From assembly GCF_959029255.1 (NCBI RefSeq), contig NZ_CAUFUE010000017.1:1-64000 (forward strand): a stretch of 64,000 bases of DNA, written 5' to 3'. Source of the stretch: an uncultured Bacteroides sp. Lineage in GTDB: Bacteria > Bacteroidota > Bacteroidia > Bacteroidales > Bacteroidaceae. The position numbers and the translations under genes are program-made. The notes under the pieces are model-generated. The model did no database searches and was not told the DNA's origin. It was given only the letters and a program-made list of their open reading frames with translations. Shown piece after piece: positions 25,803 through 35,567 of this stretch (its first letter is position 1; every line of letters begins with the position of its first letter).

Positions 25803-27590
25803 ATGAAAAACTTAAAACTTATCGGCGACAAAACAAAAATTGGTATTCGCCCTATTATCGACGGGCGGCGTGGAGGTATCCGTGAATCACTGGAAGGCAT
25901 AACTATGACTATGGCCCGCAAAGTTGCAGAGCTGTACTCATCGTCTCTGCGCCACAGTGATGGAAGTTACGTAGAGTGTGTCATTGCAGATACAACAATC
26001 GGTGGCGTGGCCGAGGCTGCCATGGCAGCAGAAAAATTTCGAAACAACGGGGTGGGTGTCATTCTCTCGGTGACTCCTTGCTGGTGTTACGGATTTGAAA
26101 CCATCGATATGGATGGTGAAATACCCAAGGCTATCTGGGGATTTAACGGTACTGAACGCCCGGGTGCTGTGTATCTGGCATCCGCATTGGCAGGACACAC
26201 ACAAAAGGGGCTACCTGCATTTGGCATTTACGGACGGGACATACAAGATATCGGCAATACGGAAATTCCGGAAGATGTAAAAGAAAAGTTATTGCGTTTT
26301 GCACGCGCCGGTCTGGCAGTCGCCTCCATGAAAGGAAAATCTTATCTTTCAATAGGCAGTGTATCTATGGGGATTGCAGGGTCTATTCCCAATCCGGATT
26401 TCTTTCAGGAATATTTAGGGATGCGAAATGAGTATGTAGATGCAAGCGAGATAGAACGGCGTATTCAATTGGGAATTTATGACCACGAGGAATTTGAACG
26501 CGCCATGGCATGGACCGAAAAATACTGCAAGAGTAATGAAGGCACCGATTTCAATCCTGAACACCTGATATATTCCCGCGAAGAAAAAGACGCACGTTGG
26601 GAATATGTAGTAAAAATGACTCTCATCTTCCGCGATTTAATGATTGGTAACCCTAAATTAGCGGAAGCAGGCTTCAAAGAGGAAGCTATGGGACATAATG
26701 CAATTGCTGCCGGTTTCCAAGGACAACGGCAATGGACGGACTACAAACCCGACGGTGACTTCTCTGAAACCATCTTAAACAGTTCATTTGATTGGAACGG
26801 TATCCGTGAAGCCTTCACATTTGCCACAGAAAATGATACATTGAATGGTGTTTCCATGTTATTCGGACATTTATTATCGAATACTGCACAGATTTTTGCC
26901 GATGTACGTACTTATTGGAGTCCCCAGTCCGTAGAGCGGGTAACTGGTAAGAAACCCGAAGGTAAAGCAGCAAACGGCTTTATTCACCTCATCAATTCGG
27001 GTTCTTGTACATTGGACGGTACGGGTTGCATGCAACGGGATGGAAAACCTGCAATGAAACCTTTCTGGGAAATATCGGAAGAAGAAGTCGAAGCATGTCT
27101 TTCTGTTACCAAATGGCATCCTGCTTCCCGTGAATACATGCGCGGAGGCGGCTATTCTTCCCAATTCCTTACCCGTGGTGAGATGCCTTTGACCATGTGT
27201 CGTTTAAATCTCGTAAAAGGTCAGGGACCTGTACTCCAGATTGCCGAAGGATGGGCGGTAAATTTAGATGAAGATGTATTCAAAACAATCAATGAACGTA
27301 CCGACCGTACGTGGCCTTCCACTTTCTTTGTTCCACGTCTCACCGGTAAGGGATATTTCCGTGATGTATATACCGTTATGAATAATTGGGGCGCTAACCA
27401 TGGTGCTATCGGCTATGGGCATGTGGGTGCCGATCTGATTACATTAGCCTCCATGCTCCGCATTCCGGTAAGTATGCATAATATCCCGGAAGAGGACATA
27501 TTCCGTCCCAGTGCATGGTCTGCTTTTGGTGAAGATATGGAGGGTAGCGATTACAAAGCCTGCAAAAATTACGGGCCTTTATATAAATAA
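25803..27590 (+). CDS. fucI: L-fucose / D-arabinose isomerase (FucI)
   Basis: A cytoplasmic manganese-dependent aldose-ketose isomerase acting on L-fucose (to L-fuculose) and D-arabinose (to D-ribulose), which share configuration at C2-C4. The 595-residue length and sequence match FucI throughout: KIGIRPIIDGRRGGIRESLE at the N-terminus, SVTPCWCYGFET, GHNAIAAGFQGQRQWTDY, the metal-site block FATENDTLNG, FADVRTYWSP, and NYGPLYK at the C-terminus. The partner kinase two genes downstream is ribulokinase-like and no class II fuculose-phosphate aldolase is present. That favours D-arabinose as the in vivo substrate, which is an inference. It is the first structural gene after the LacI regulator. Confidence 0.95.
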   Translation: MKNLKLIGDKTKIGIRPIIDGRRGGIRESLEGITMTMARKVAELYSSSLRHSDGSYVECVIADTTIGGVAEAAMAAEKFRNNGVGVILSVTPCWCYGFETIDMDGEIPKAIWGFNGTERPGAVYLASALAGHTQKGLPAFGIYGRDIQDIGNTEIPEDVKEKLLRFARAGLAVASMKGKSYLSIGSVSMGIAGSIPNPDFFQEYLGMRNEYVDASEIERRIQLGIYDHEEFERAMAWTEKYCKSNEGTDFNPEHLIYSREEKDARWEYVVKMTLIFRDLMIGNPKLAEAGFKEEAMGHNAIAAGFQGQRQWTDYKPDGDFSETILNSSFDWNGIREAFTFATENDTLNGVSMLFGHLLSNTAQIFADVRTYWSPQSVERVTGKKPEGKAANGFIHLINSGSCTLDGTGCMQRDGKPAMKPFWEISEEEVEACLSVTKWHPASREYMRGGGYSSQFLTRGEMPLTMCRLNLVKGQGPVLQIAEGWAVNLDEDVFKTINERTDRTWPSTFFVPRLTGKGYFRDVYTVMNNWGANHGAIGYGHVGADLITLASMLRIPVSMHNIPEEDIFRPSAWSAFGEDMEGSDYKACKNYGPLYK

Positions 27591-27629
27591 AAAAACACAA
27601 AGACAAATTCTATATAGTTAAGAATCTCT

Positions 27630-27668
27630 CTACTTCAAGGTACAAGTTTTCCTTGTATCTTGAAGTAG
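27630..27668 (+). promoter_or_regulatory. 17-bp intercistronic hairpin after fucI
   Basis: Bases 27630-27646 pair with 27652-27668 over 17 bp with one G-U position and a 5-base loop. No T-run follows. It lies between fucI and the DUF6786 gene and may stabilise or process the operon mRNA, or attenuate it. Confidence 0.75.
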
Positions 27669-27684
27669 ATAAAAAGACACAAAA

Positions 27685-28821
27685 ATGGGAAGTTATGCTG
27701 ATGATGCCCGGTTTATGAAAAACAATGGCATTGAATATATAGAGCTAACCTCTTCTGATGGAAAATCCAGAGTAATGGTAGTTCCTTCATGGCAAGGACG
27801 GGTTATGACTACATCCGCCACTGGTAATGAAGGAGAAAGTTATGGTTGGATCAATTATCCCTTCATCAAAAAAAGGCAGATAAGCTCACAATTCAATCCG
27901 GTAGGCGGCGAAGAACGCTTTTGGCTCGGTCCTGAAGGTGGATTATTCTCCTTATATTTTAAACAGCGGGAAAAACAGATTTATGAGAATTGGAAAGTTC
28001 CTCCGGTTTTGGATACAGAACCTTTCAATATTCAATCACAGGGCAAAAGTAGTATCTGTTTTACGAAAGAGAGTTGCTTAACAAATGCTTATGGTACTAC
28101 ATTCCACCTAACTATTGAACGAACTATCTCCCTGCTGGACATCAATGAAATTGAAAACAGTTTTAATCTCGAATTTCCCAAAGATGTAAAAGTGGTGGCT
28201 TATAAAAGTGATAATAAAATTACCAATATTGGTAATAAATCATGGAGCAAGGAAAATGGGCTGATATCGGTTTGGATGCTTAGCATGTTTAGCCCGAAAC
28301 CCGCTACTACCGTATTTATCCCTTATAAACAATCCGTAAAAGGGAGAGTAGTAAATGACGAGTATTTTGGCAAAATTCCTGCTGACAGGTTAATCATAGA
28401 AAATGGCATTATCTACTTTAAAATAGACGGAAGTTATCGTTCCAAATTAGGAATACCTGCTATATGTGCAACCAATTTATGTGGAAGCTATGATTCTTCA
28501 AAAGGGGTGCTGACTATTTTATGGTGCAATCTTTCAGAAAACTCACAAAACTACATGAATGGACAGTGGGGCACTCAAGATAATCCATATCAAGGCGATG
28601 TAATCAATGCCTATAATGACGGACCAACGGAAGATGGTTGTGTAATGGGACCTTTTTATGAAATCGAGACTTCCTCTCCGGGCGCAGAACTGGAACCAGG
28701 TACATCATTAATTCATACACAAAAAACAATTCATATACAAGGAAACGACAAGCAACTGGCTCCTATAATAGAAAAGCTGTTTAAGACAGACATCAATACA
28801 ATAAAGACAAAATTTCAATAG
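27685..28821 (+). CDS. DUF6786-type, mutarotase-like cytoplasmic protein
   Basis: A 378-residue protein with no signal peptide. It resembles the Bacteroidota DUF6786 family, predicted to adopt a galactose-mutarotase-like beta-sandwich: an N-terminal VVPSWQGRVMTTSA segment, then GGEERFWLGPEGGLFSLYF, and a late GPFYEIETSSPGAELEPG segment, the aldose-epimerase-like end. Between fucI and the kinase, an anomerase for the free sugar (for example D-arabinose) is plausible but untested. I am moderately sure of the family and unsure of the activity. Confidence 0.65.
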   Translation: MGSYADDARFMKNNGIEYIELTSSDGKSRVMVVPSWQGRVMTTSATGNEGESYGWINYPFIKKRQISSQFNPVGGEERFWLGPEGGLFSLYFKQREKQIYENWKVPPVLDTEPFNIQSQGKSSICFTKESCLTNAYGTTFHLTIERTISLLDINEIENSFNLEFPKDVKVVAYKSDNKITNIGNKSWSKENGLISVWMLSMFSPKPATTVFIPYKQSVKGRVVNDEYFGKIPADRLIIENGIIYFKIDGSYRSKLGIPAICATNLCGSYDSSKGVLTILWCNLSENSQNYMNGQWGTQDNPYQGDVINAYNDGPTEDGCVMGPFYEIETSSPGAELEPGTSLIHTQKTIHIQGNDKQLAPIIEKLFKTDINTIKTKFQ

Positions 28822-28867
28822 GGATATTATATAAATGAAATCTTGATTATCAATTAAAATTGAGATT

Positions 28868-30508
28868 ATGAAAGTAGAAAAAAAATATGTTATCGGCTTG
28901 GACTTCGGTACAGATTCTTGCCGGGCACTTATAGCAAACACAGACAACGGCAATGAGATAGCTACGGGGATAAGTTTTTATTCGCGTTGGAAAGCCGGTT
29001 TATATTGCGATGCGCACAACAATCGTTATCGCCAACATCCACTGGATTATATTGATTCTATGAGAGAAGCTATCCATTTAGCTCTGTCTCATTTAAAAGT
29101 AAACGAAATAGGATACATTTGTGGGTTATGTATCGACACTACAGGCAGTACCCCTGCCCTAACAGATTCTAAAGGCATGCCATTGGCATTATGCCCGGAG
29201 TTTTCGGAAGATCCTGACGCCATGTTCATCTTATGGAAGGACCACACAGCCATTCGCGAAGCCGAACAGATAAATGCACTTGTCCAAAAGCGGCATGCAG
29301 ATTATTTACTTTACGAGGGAGGAACATATTCTTCGGAATGGGTATGGTCAAAAGTACTGCACATTATCAATACTAACCCTACTATAAAAAATGCTGCTTA
29401 TGCCTGGGTAGAACATTGCGATTGGATAACCGGGTTGATTACAGGCAATACCCTGCCCGAAGAAATTTACCGTAGTCGTTGTGCTGCCGGCCATAAAGCA
29501 ATGTGGCATGAGAATTGGGGACTTCCTTCAGGAGAATTTCTAGGAGAATTACACCCTGTTTTAAAAGATATGCTCCCACATCTTTACTCAAAGACTTATA
29601 CAAGTGGCACAAGAGCCGGAACTCTGACTGACGAATGGGCTGCAAAACTAGGACTACCTAAAGACATATCGGTATCAGTAGCCGCTCTTGACGCTCACAT
29701 GGGAGCAGTCGGAGCTTCGATAGCACCCGGTATACTAACCCGCATTATGGGTACTTCCACTTGCGATATCATGGTGGGTATCCCCGAAGAAATTGGAAAT
29801 CGTTGTATTAATGGCATTTGCGGACAAGTAAATGGCTCCGTACTGCCCGGATACATCGGATTTGAAGCCGGACAATCTGCTTTCGGGGATATTTATGCCT
29901 GGTTCAAAAAATTGTTGTCATGGGTATTGAATAATGTTCCAGAGGAAGAAATCGACCGGAGTATAATAGATAATATACTCACTAACTTGACAAAAGAAGC
30001 AGAAGTCATAGAGCTTACGGAATATGACCTGGTAACTTTGGACTGGATGAATGGGCGTCGCACTCCGCATGCAAACCAAAATGTAAAAGGTATTATCGCA
30101 GGACTTACTCTTGGAAGTACTGCCCCTGAAATTTTCAAATCTATAGTTGAAGCCACAGCTTTCGGCTCTCGGCGTATTGTTGAACACATGCGCAAGGAGG
30201 GATTGCGCATAAATGCCGTGCATGCCATCGGTGGTATCAGCAAAAAAGCTCCCTACGTGATGCAGACCCTGGCTGATGTTCTGAATATGCCCATACGTGT
30301 CATTCGCTCAGAACAGGCCTGTGCCTTAGGTGCAGCTATGTTTGCTGCTGTTTCGGCAGGTATTTATCCATCCATAGAACTTGCCATGAAATACATGGGC
30401 TCTGAGGTTGAAAAAGAATATATACCCAAGGCTAAACATACCAAAATATACGATATACTGTATTTAAAGTATCTGCAATTAGCATTAACCGCTGAAAAGT
30501 TAAAGTGA
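28868..30508 (+). CDS. araB: Ribulokinase, AraB type (FGGY family)
   Basis: A 546-residue FGGY carbohydrate kinase that follows AraB along its length: GLDFGTDSCRALI, DYIDSMREAI, DTTGSTPA, PDAMFILWKDHTA, YSSEWVWSKVLHI, the catalytic-site region ALDAHMGAVGA, GTSTCDIMVG, and GQSAFGDIYAWF. AraB phosphorylates L- and D-ribulose at O5. No L-arabinose isomerase or ribulose-5-phosphate epimerase gene accompanies it. It is paired with FucI, the enzyme that makes D-ribulose from D-arabinose, so its product here is probably D-ribulose 5-phosphate, which enters the pentose phosphate pathway directly. Fuculokinase is a less likely alternative because that family resembles RhaB more. Confidence 0.9.
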   Translation: MKVEKKYVIGLDFGTDSCRALIANTDNGNEIATGISFYSRWKAGLYCDAHNNRYRQHPLDYIDSMREAIHLALSHLKVNEIGYICGLCIDTTGSTPALTDSKGMPLALCPEFSEDPDAMFILWKDHTAIREAEQINALVQKRHADYLLYEGGTYSSEWVWSKVLHIINTNPTIKNAAYAWVEHCDWITGLITGNTLPEEIYRSRCAAGHKAMWHENWGLPSGEFLGELHPVLKDMLPHLYSKTYTSGTRAGTLTDEWAAKLGLPKDISVSVAALDAHMGAVGASIAPGILTRIMGTSTCDIMVGIPEEIGNRCINGICGQVNGSVLPGYIGFEAGQSAFGDIYAWFKKLLSWVLNNVPEEEIDRSIIDNILTNLTKEAEVIELTEYDLVTLDWMNGRRTPHANQNVKGIIAGLTLGSTAPEIFKSIVEATAFGSRRIVEHMRKEGLRINAVHAIGGISKKAPYVMQTLADVLNMPIRVIRSEQACALGAAMFAAVSAGIYPSIELAMKYMGSEVEKEYIPKAKHTKIYDILYLKYLQLALTAEKLK

Positions 30509-30563
30509 TATTCTTATATTTTTTTTAATGTCTTTGACTAGTAATATTAATAGCAAATATAAT

Positions 30564-32516
30564 ATGAAAAAGATTATCTTATTTTTAATAGCAATGACTT
30601 ACATTTCTATCAATGGGCAAGCCAACGATAAAGAGAGATTGAAATATAACAACCCTAATCTAGTGGTAGATTTAGGAGTGGGGTTATGGGGGATGCCAAT
30701 CCCGATAGACTATGATGGCGATGGACTAATGGATTTGCTGATGACATGTCCGTCAACACCCTACAAAGGAATATTCTATTTTCATAACATTGGGGATAGA
30801 CAAACTCCGCTTTTTGACAAAGGAGTAAAATTATTGGATACTACCTATAAAGATTTAAGTGTTTCTTATGTGGATGGGAATTTACATATCATCCATAAAG
30901 GAACCGAATACCTGGATTTTAAAAACTATTTATTCACAAAACCTCACAAAATAGAGGTTGCTGGAAATCCTCTAAAAGATATCATAAAAGAGCGTGGAAA
31001 TACATGGGCTTACGTTGATTATGACAATGATGGTGACCTCGATATTATCGTAGGATTAGGCGATTGGGGTGATTATGGTTGGGATAATGCCTATGATGAA
31101 AAAGGGAATTGGAAAAATGGCCCTCTTCATGGGTATGTTTACCTACTTGAGAATAAAGATGGGAAATACATCAACCGGGGAAAAATTAAGGCAGGAGAAA
31201 AGCCGATTGATGTATATGGTAATCCAACTCCCAATATGTATGACTTTGATGGTGACGGTGATTTAGACTTGATATGCGGCGAGTTTGTTGATAAGTTAAC
31301 CTGGTTTGAAAATATCGGAACACGTGAGGCTCCCCGATTTGCCGAAGGTCGTTATTTGGAAAACAAAGATGGAATTATCAAACTACATGTCGAGATGATA
31401 TTACCTGTTGCCATAGATTTTGACAAAGATGGGAATATGGATTTGTTGGTAGGTGACGAAGATGGAAGAGTGGCTTATTTACGGAACACAGGTACTGTAA
31501 CTAATAATATGCCACAATTTGAATCTCCGGTTTATCTCCAACAAAAAGCTGATTGTGTAAAATACGGTGCATTATCCACTCCGTTTAGTGTCGATTGGGA
31601 CAATGATGGTCTTGATGATATCATCAGTGGGAATTCAGCCGGAAACATCTGTTTCATTAAGAATTTGGGCGGAGGTGGCAATCCTATATGGGCAGCACCT
31701 ATCAACTTAAAAACAGACGGTAAAGATATTCGTATTCTTGCAGGGAAAAATGGTTCAATACAAGGTCCATGTGAAGAAAAGTGGGGATATACCACTGTGT
31801 CTGTTGCCGATTGGGATGGAGATGGAAAAAAAGATATTGTGGCTAACTCTATATTCGGAGAAATAGTCTGGTTTAAAAATACCGGAGATATTGAAAACAT
31901 GGAAGGTCCTTATCGAGTAAAGGTAGACTGGCAAGGAAAAGAGGCACCCAAACCTGTATGGAACTGGTGGAATCCGGGGCAAACGGATTTGGTAACACAG
32001 TGGCGCACTACTCCCATTGCCATAGATTGGAATCAAGACGGACTTACGGATTTAATATTGATGGATCAAGAAGGATATCTATGCTTTTACGAGAGATTTA
32101 AAAAAGAGGGCGAATTATGGTTAAAACCCGGAAAGAGAATATTTGCAACAGAAGATATTATAGCTGGTCCCACAAATAAAAACGATCCTATTGTCAATGA
32201 ACCCGGTCCTCTCCGGTTGAGCAATAAAGAGGCCGGCGGTTCAGGTAGACGTAAACTTTGTTTGGTAGATTGGAATAACGACGGGCGTTTAGACATAATC
32301 GTAAATACTTTAAATGCCGCATTTCTTGAAAATGTACGCCAATCAGGAGATAGTACCTATTTCAAAAACAGAGGGGACCTTTCAACACTCCGTTTGGCAG
32401 GACATACCACTAGCCCAACACCAATCGATTGGGACAAAGATGGCATATATGACTTGCTTGTAGGTGCAGAAGATGGATTTTTTTATATCATAAAAAACAA
32501 AACAATTAAAAAATAA
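30564..32516 (+). CDS. Exported FG-GAP/VCBS beta-propeller protein 1
   Basis: About 650 residues from the ATG at 30564, where a Sec signal peptide (MKKIILFLIAMTYISINGQA) begins; an ATG at 30528 is in frame but less likely. At least nine calcium-binding-type repeats of the form D-x-D-x-D-G-x-x-D-L/I follow, for example DYDGDGLMDLL, DFDGDGDLDLI, DWDGDGKKDIV and DWDKDGIYDLL, suggesting a seven- to nine-bladed propeller. It is a paralogue of the protein at 49511: both have a GSIQG/GSVQG-xxxxxWGY block and a GG-S/T-GR-x-KL segment. No catalytic motif is recognised. Propellers of this class include lyases and glycan-binding proteins. Confidence 0.85.
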   Translation: MKKIILFLIAMTYISINGQANDKERLKYNNPNLVVDLGVGLWGMPIPIDYDGDGLMDLLMTCPSTPYKGIFYFHNIGDRQTPLFDKGVKLLDTTYKDLSVSYVDGNLHIIHKGTEYLDFKNYLFTKPHKIEVAGNPLKDIIKERGNTWAYVDYDNDGDLDIIVGLGDWGDYGWDNAYDEKGNWKNGPLHGYVYLLENKDGKYINRGKIKAGEKPIDVYGNPTPNMYDFDGDGDLDLICGEFVDKLTWFENIGTREAPRFAEGRYLENKDGIIKLHVEMILPVAIDFDKDGNMDLLVGDEDGRVAYLRNTGTVTNNMPQFESPVYLQQKADCVKYGALSTPFSVDWDNDGLDDIISGNSAGNICFIKNLGGGGNPIWAAPINLKTDGKDIRILAGKNGSIQGPCEEKWGYTTVSVADWDGDGKKDIVANSIFGEIVWFKNTGDIENMEGPYRVKVDWQGKEAPKPVWNWWNPGQTDLVTQWRTTPIAIDWNQDGLTDLILMDQEGYLCFYERFKKEGELWLKPGKRIFATEDIIAGPTNKNDPIVNEPGPLRLSNKEAGGSGRRKLCLVDWNNDGRLDIIVNTLNAAFLENVRQSGDSTYFKNRGDLSTLRLAGHTTSPTPIDWDKDGIYDLLVGAEDGFFYIIKNKTIKK

Positions 32517-32520
32517 TAGT

Positions 32521-33453
32521 ATGAACAGACTACTTAAATCTCCTTTGTCGGGTATAATCCCCCCATTAGTGACCCCATTATTAGATAATGACACATTAGA
32601 CCTTAAGGGTCTGGAATGCCTGATTGAACGTCTTATCAATGGAGGTGTAAATGCTCTTTTTATTCTTGGAACAACAGGCGAAGCACAATGCTTAAGTTAC
32701 AAACTGCGGGAAGAAATGGTTCGCGAGACTTGTCGTATCACCGCCTGCCGCCTGCCTGTGTTAGTATGCATTTCCGATACCTCCATTGTAGAAAGTATCA
32801 GACTCGCTCAGATAGCTGCTGATTGTGGTGCCGAAGCTGTAGTATCTGCACCGCCGTATTACTTTGCTTCTGCTCAACCCGAATTAGTGGAATTTTATGA
32901 TAAGCTGATTAAAGACTTACCGTTGCCGCTTTTCTTATACAACATGCCTACGCATACAAAAGTAAACTTCGCCCCACAAACCATTCACCGCATAGCAGAA
33001 AACCCCAAAGTAATAGGATTTAAAGACAGTTCCGCAAATCTGGTTTACTTCCAGTCAGTAATGCATATCATGAAAGACCATCCAAATTTTTCAATGTTGG
33101 TAGGTCCCGAAGAAGTTACAGGGGAAGTAGTTTTGATGGGAGGAAACGGTGGAATTAATGGAGGTGCCAATATGTTCCCGGAATTATATGTCGCCCTCTA
33201 CAATGCGGCAAAAGAACATAATTTTAAAGAATTATATCGTTTACAGAAAATTGTGATGCAAATAAGCGCTACCGTATATACAATAGGGAAATACGGTTCC
33301 AGCTATTTGAAAAGTCTAAAATGCGCCTTATCTCTTCTAGGAGTATGCAACGATTTTGTAGCAGCCCCATTCAACCATTTTGAAAAAGCTGAACGCAATC
33401 AAGTAAGAATTGCACTAGAGAATCTGAATATGAATCTTGTTTTAAAACCATAA
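32521..33453 (+). CDS. DHDPS/N-acetylneuraminate-lyase superfamily pyruvate aldolase
   Basis: A 310-residue TIM-barrel class I aldolase. Motifs seen: GTTGEAQ (residues 50-56), Tyr140 in FLYNMPTHT, and Schiff-base Lys168 in VIGFKDSSANL. The family cleaves or forms 2-keto-3-deoxy acids with pyruvate as one partner (NanA on sialic acid, DapA, KDG aldolase). In a catabolic PUL it is unlikely to be lysine-biosynthetic DapA. The nan genes NanE and NagB are absent, while FucI and a ribulokinase are present, so cleavage of Kdo to pyruvate and D-arabinose is my preferred reading. It starts 4 bases after the propeller stop codon and 12 bases before the symporter gene. Confidence 0.85.
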   Translation: MNRLLKSPLSGIIPPLVTPLLDNDTLDLKGLECLIERLINGGVNALFILGTTGEAQCLSYKLREEMVRETCRITACRLPVLVCISDTSIVESIRLAQIAADCGAEAVVSAPPYYFASAQPELVEFYDKLIKDLPLPLFLYNMPTHTKVNFAPQTIHRIAENPKVIGFKDSSANLVYFQSVMHIMKDHPNFSMLVGPEEVTGEVVLMGGNGGINGGANMFPELYVALYNAAKEHNFKELYRLQKIVMQISATVYTIGKYGSSYLKSLKCALSLLGVCNDFVAAPFNHFEKAERNQVRIALENLNMNLVLKP

Positions 33454-33465
33454 TCACCGATAATT

Positions 33466-34938
33466 ATGACCATTATAGATACAATCGTGTTTTTAGTATT
33501 TACAGGAGGAGTAGTATTGCTTGGATGTTCTTTCTTTAGTAAGAAACGAACTTCCGACGAATTTACCTCTGCTGGACGCAGTCTCCCCGGTTGGGTGGTA
33601 GGTATGTCGATATTTGCAACCTATGTAAGTAGCATAAGTTATCTGGCATATCCGGGAAAATCGTATATGGCAGATTGGAATGCATTCGTGTTCAGTCTTT
33701 CCATTCCTATCGCCTCTTATTTTGCAGCACGATACTTTGTACCCTTTTATCGTAACCTTGGCAGTGTCTCCGCATATAGTTTTCTTGAGACAAGATTTGG
33801 TACATGGGCACGGTTTTATGCCTCGGGCTGCTATCTATTAACCCAGTTAGCACGTATGGGCTCCATACTTTATCTTTTGGCATTACCCATGAATGCTTTA
33901 TTGGGCTGGGACATCAAAACAATTATAGTAGTTACAAGCGTGGCCATTATCTTTTATTCGATGCTGGGTGGATTAAAAGCTGTAATATGGACCGAAGCCA
34001 TTCAAGGTTTTATTTTGATTGGTGGGGCACTGACATGTATGCTCGTATTGATGTTTAATATGCCCGAAGGACCTAAACAGATGTTCGATATGGCATTTGC
34101 CGATAACAAATTTAGTTTAGGCAGTTTTGGAGCCAGTCTTTCCGATTCGACTTTCTGGGTATGCCTGATTTATGGAATTTTTATCAACCTTCAGAATTAT
34201 GGTATCGACCAAAATTATGTACAACGCTATTTAACAGCCAAAAACGAGAAACAAGCCAAATTTTCAGCGTTATTCGGAGGTTATTTATTCATCCCGGTAT
34301 CAATGGTGTTCTTCATGATAGGTACCGCTTTATATACTTACTATAAAGCACAACCGGATTTACTGCCAACTGATGTTACAGGAGATTCCGTATTCCCATA
34401 CTTCATAGTCCAGGGTCTTCCCGCAGGGCTTACCGGATTATTAATCGCATCCATCTTTGCTGCCGGAATGAGTACGGTTGCCACCAGCATCACCAGTTCT
34501 GCCACGATTATACTTACGGACTATTACAAAAGATTTATCTGCAAACAACCTACCGAAAAACAATCTGTCCGTGTACTTTACGGTTCAAATATCGTTGTAG
34601 GTATCATCGGTATATTAGTAGCATTGGCTTTCCTAAATGTAGAAAGTGCCTTAGATGCCTGGTGGGCCCTGTCTTCGATATTCAGCGGAGGAATGCTCGG
34701 GCTATTCTTATTAGGCTATGTAACGCAGAAAGCTCGTAATGTGGATGCAATCTTGGGGGTGATATGTGGTGTAATAGTGGTAATTTGGATGAGTTTGTCG
34801 CCAATACTGTTCACTGACGGATTTTTGAGTGAATATAAAAGTCCGTTCCATGCTAATCTAACCATTGTTTTCGGAACAATAGTCATATTCCTGGTCGGTT
34901 TTATCAGTGCAAACTTATTCAAACACAGGAAACAATGA
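33466..34938 (+). CDS. Sodium:solute symporter (SSS/SLC5 family)
   Basis: A 490-residue inner-membrane protein with about 13 spans and SSS features: SAGRSLPGWVVGMSIFATYVSSISY, SMLGGLKAVIWTEAIQG, and IASIFAAGMSTVATSITSSA. Members import sugars, sialic acids and other organic acids with sodium. Next to a NanA-type aldolase and a YhcH-like gene, a 2-keto-3-deoxy sugar acid is the likely cargo. Its stop codon overlaps the next start codon by 4 bases, showing translational coupling. Confidence 0.9.
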   Translation: MTIIDTIVFLVFTGGVVLLGCSFFSKKRTSDEFTSAGRSLPGWVVGMSIFATYVSSISYLAYPGKSYMADWNAFVFSLSIPIASYFAARYFVPFYRNLGSVSAYSFLETRFGTWARFYASGCYLLTQLARMGSILYLLALPMNALLGWDIKTIIVVTSVAIIFYSMLGGLKAVIWTEAIQGFILIGGALTCMLVLMFNMPEGPKQMFDMAFADNKFSLGSFGASLSDSTFWVCLIYGIFINLQNYGIDQNYVQRYLTAKNEKQAKFSALFGGYLFIPVSMVFFMIGTALYTYYKAQPDLLPTDVTGDSVFPYFIVQGLPAGLTGLLIASIFAAGMSTVATSITSSATIILTDYYKRFICKQPTEKQSVRVLYGSNIVVGIIGILVALAFLNVESALDAWWALSSIFSGGMLGLFLLGYVTQKARNVDAILGVICGVIVVIWMSLSPILFTDGFLSEYKSPFHANLTIVFGTIVIFLVGFISANLFKHRKQ

Positions 34939-35540
34939 AAACGCTTATAAAAGCAATGATCGCTTGCTTAACAATATTGGTAGTTTCATGTAACACAAAC
35001 CCTACAAAGTCACCACAAAAACAATCTGATATTATGGCATCTTCAATCAATTGGGATTTAGTCTTAAACAAGTTCAACGCCAAACCTGATTCATCAATCA
35101 ACATGAACAGTTTTAGAGAACATTACGAATTATATCCGAAACGCTGGGAGGTGGTATTTAACTATTTGAATAATCTGGAAACAGATTCATTGCTACCCGG
35201 AACCATTAATTTGAGTAACGATATATACGTTACGATAAGTGAATATCAAACGAAAAAAGAAGAAAAGGTTCTGTTTGAATCTCATCGTGAATATATAGAC
35301 TTACAATATGTAATAAAAGGTAAAGAATATATCGGTATTAGCCACAATGCAACAGAGAATATCATTCCATACAACAAAGAAAAAGATATTGCATTTTATA
35401 GAGCCAATATAGAAAAACAGCTTTTAGCCGACTCAACAAGATTTTTCCTTTTTTTCCCGGAAGACTTACATCAGCCTTGTATAAATGCAGGTCAATGTAA
35501 ATACGTAAAGAAAGTAGTAATAAAAATCAAAGTCAATTAA
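34935..35540 (+). CDS. YhcH/YjgK/YiaL (NanQ-like) family lipoprotein
   Basis: A 201-residue protein. The last 150 residues match the YhcH/YjgK/YiaL domain (DUF386), with the metal-site region SHREYIDLQYVIKGKEYIGI and a LFFPEDLHQPCI block. E. coli NanQ (YhcH) of this family speeds sialic acid anomer opening. The N-terminus here is a lipoprotein signal (residues about 1-19, VVSCN), so unlike the cytoplasmic E. coli protein it is predicted to be lipid-anchored outside the cytoplasm. It overlaps the symporter gene by 4 bases. A role in preparing the anomer taken up by the symporter is an inference. Confidence 0.85.
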   Translation: MKTLIKAMIACLTILVVSCNTNPTKSPQKQSDIMASSINWDLVLNKFNAKPDSSINMNSFREHYELYPKRWEVVFNYLNNLETDSLLPGTINLSNDIYVTISEYQTKKEEKVLFESHREYIDLQYVIKGKEYIGISHNATENIIPYNKEKDIAFYRANIEKQLLADSTRFFLFFPEDLHQPCINAGQCKYVKKVVIKIKVN

Positions 35541-35567
35541 AATCATTCATTTAATAACCAATCAACC

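Noticed and set aside
25803..30508. Standard L-fucose operon
   Set aside because: No fuculose-phosphate aldolase or FucP permease is present, and the kinase is AraB-like, not a fuculokinase.
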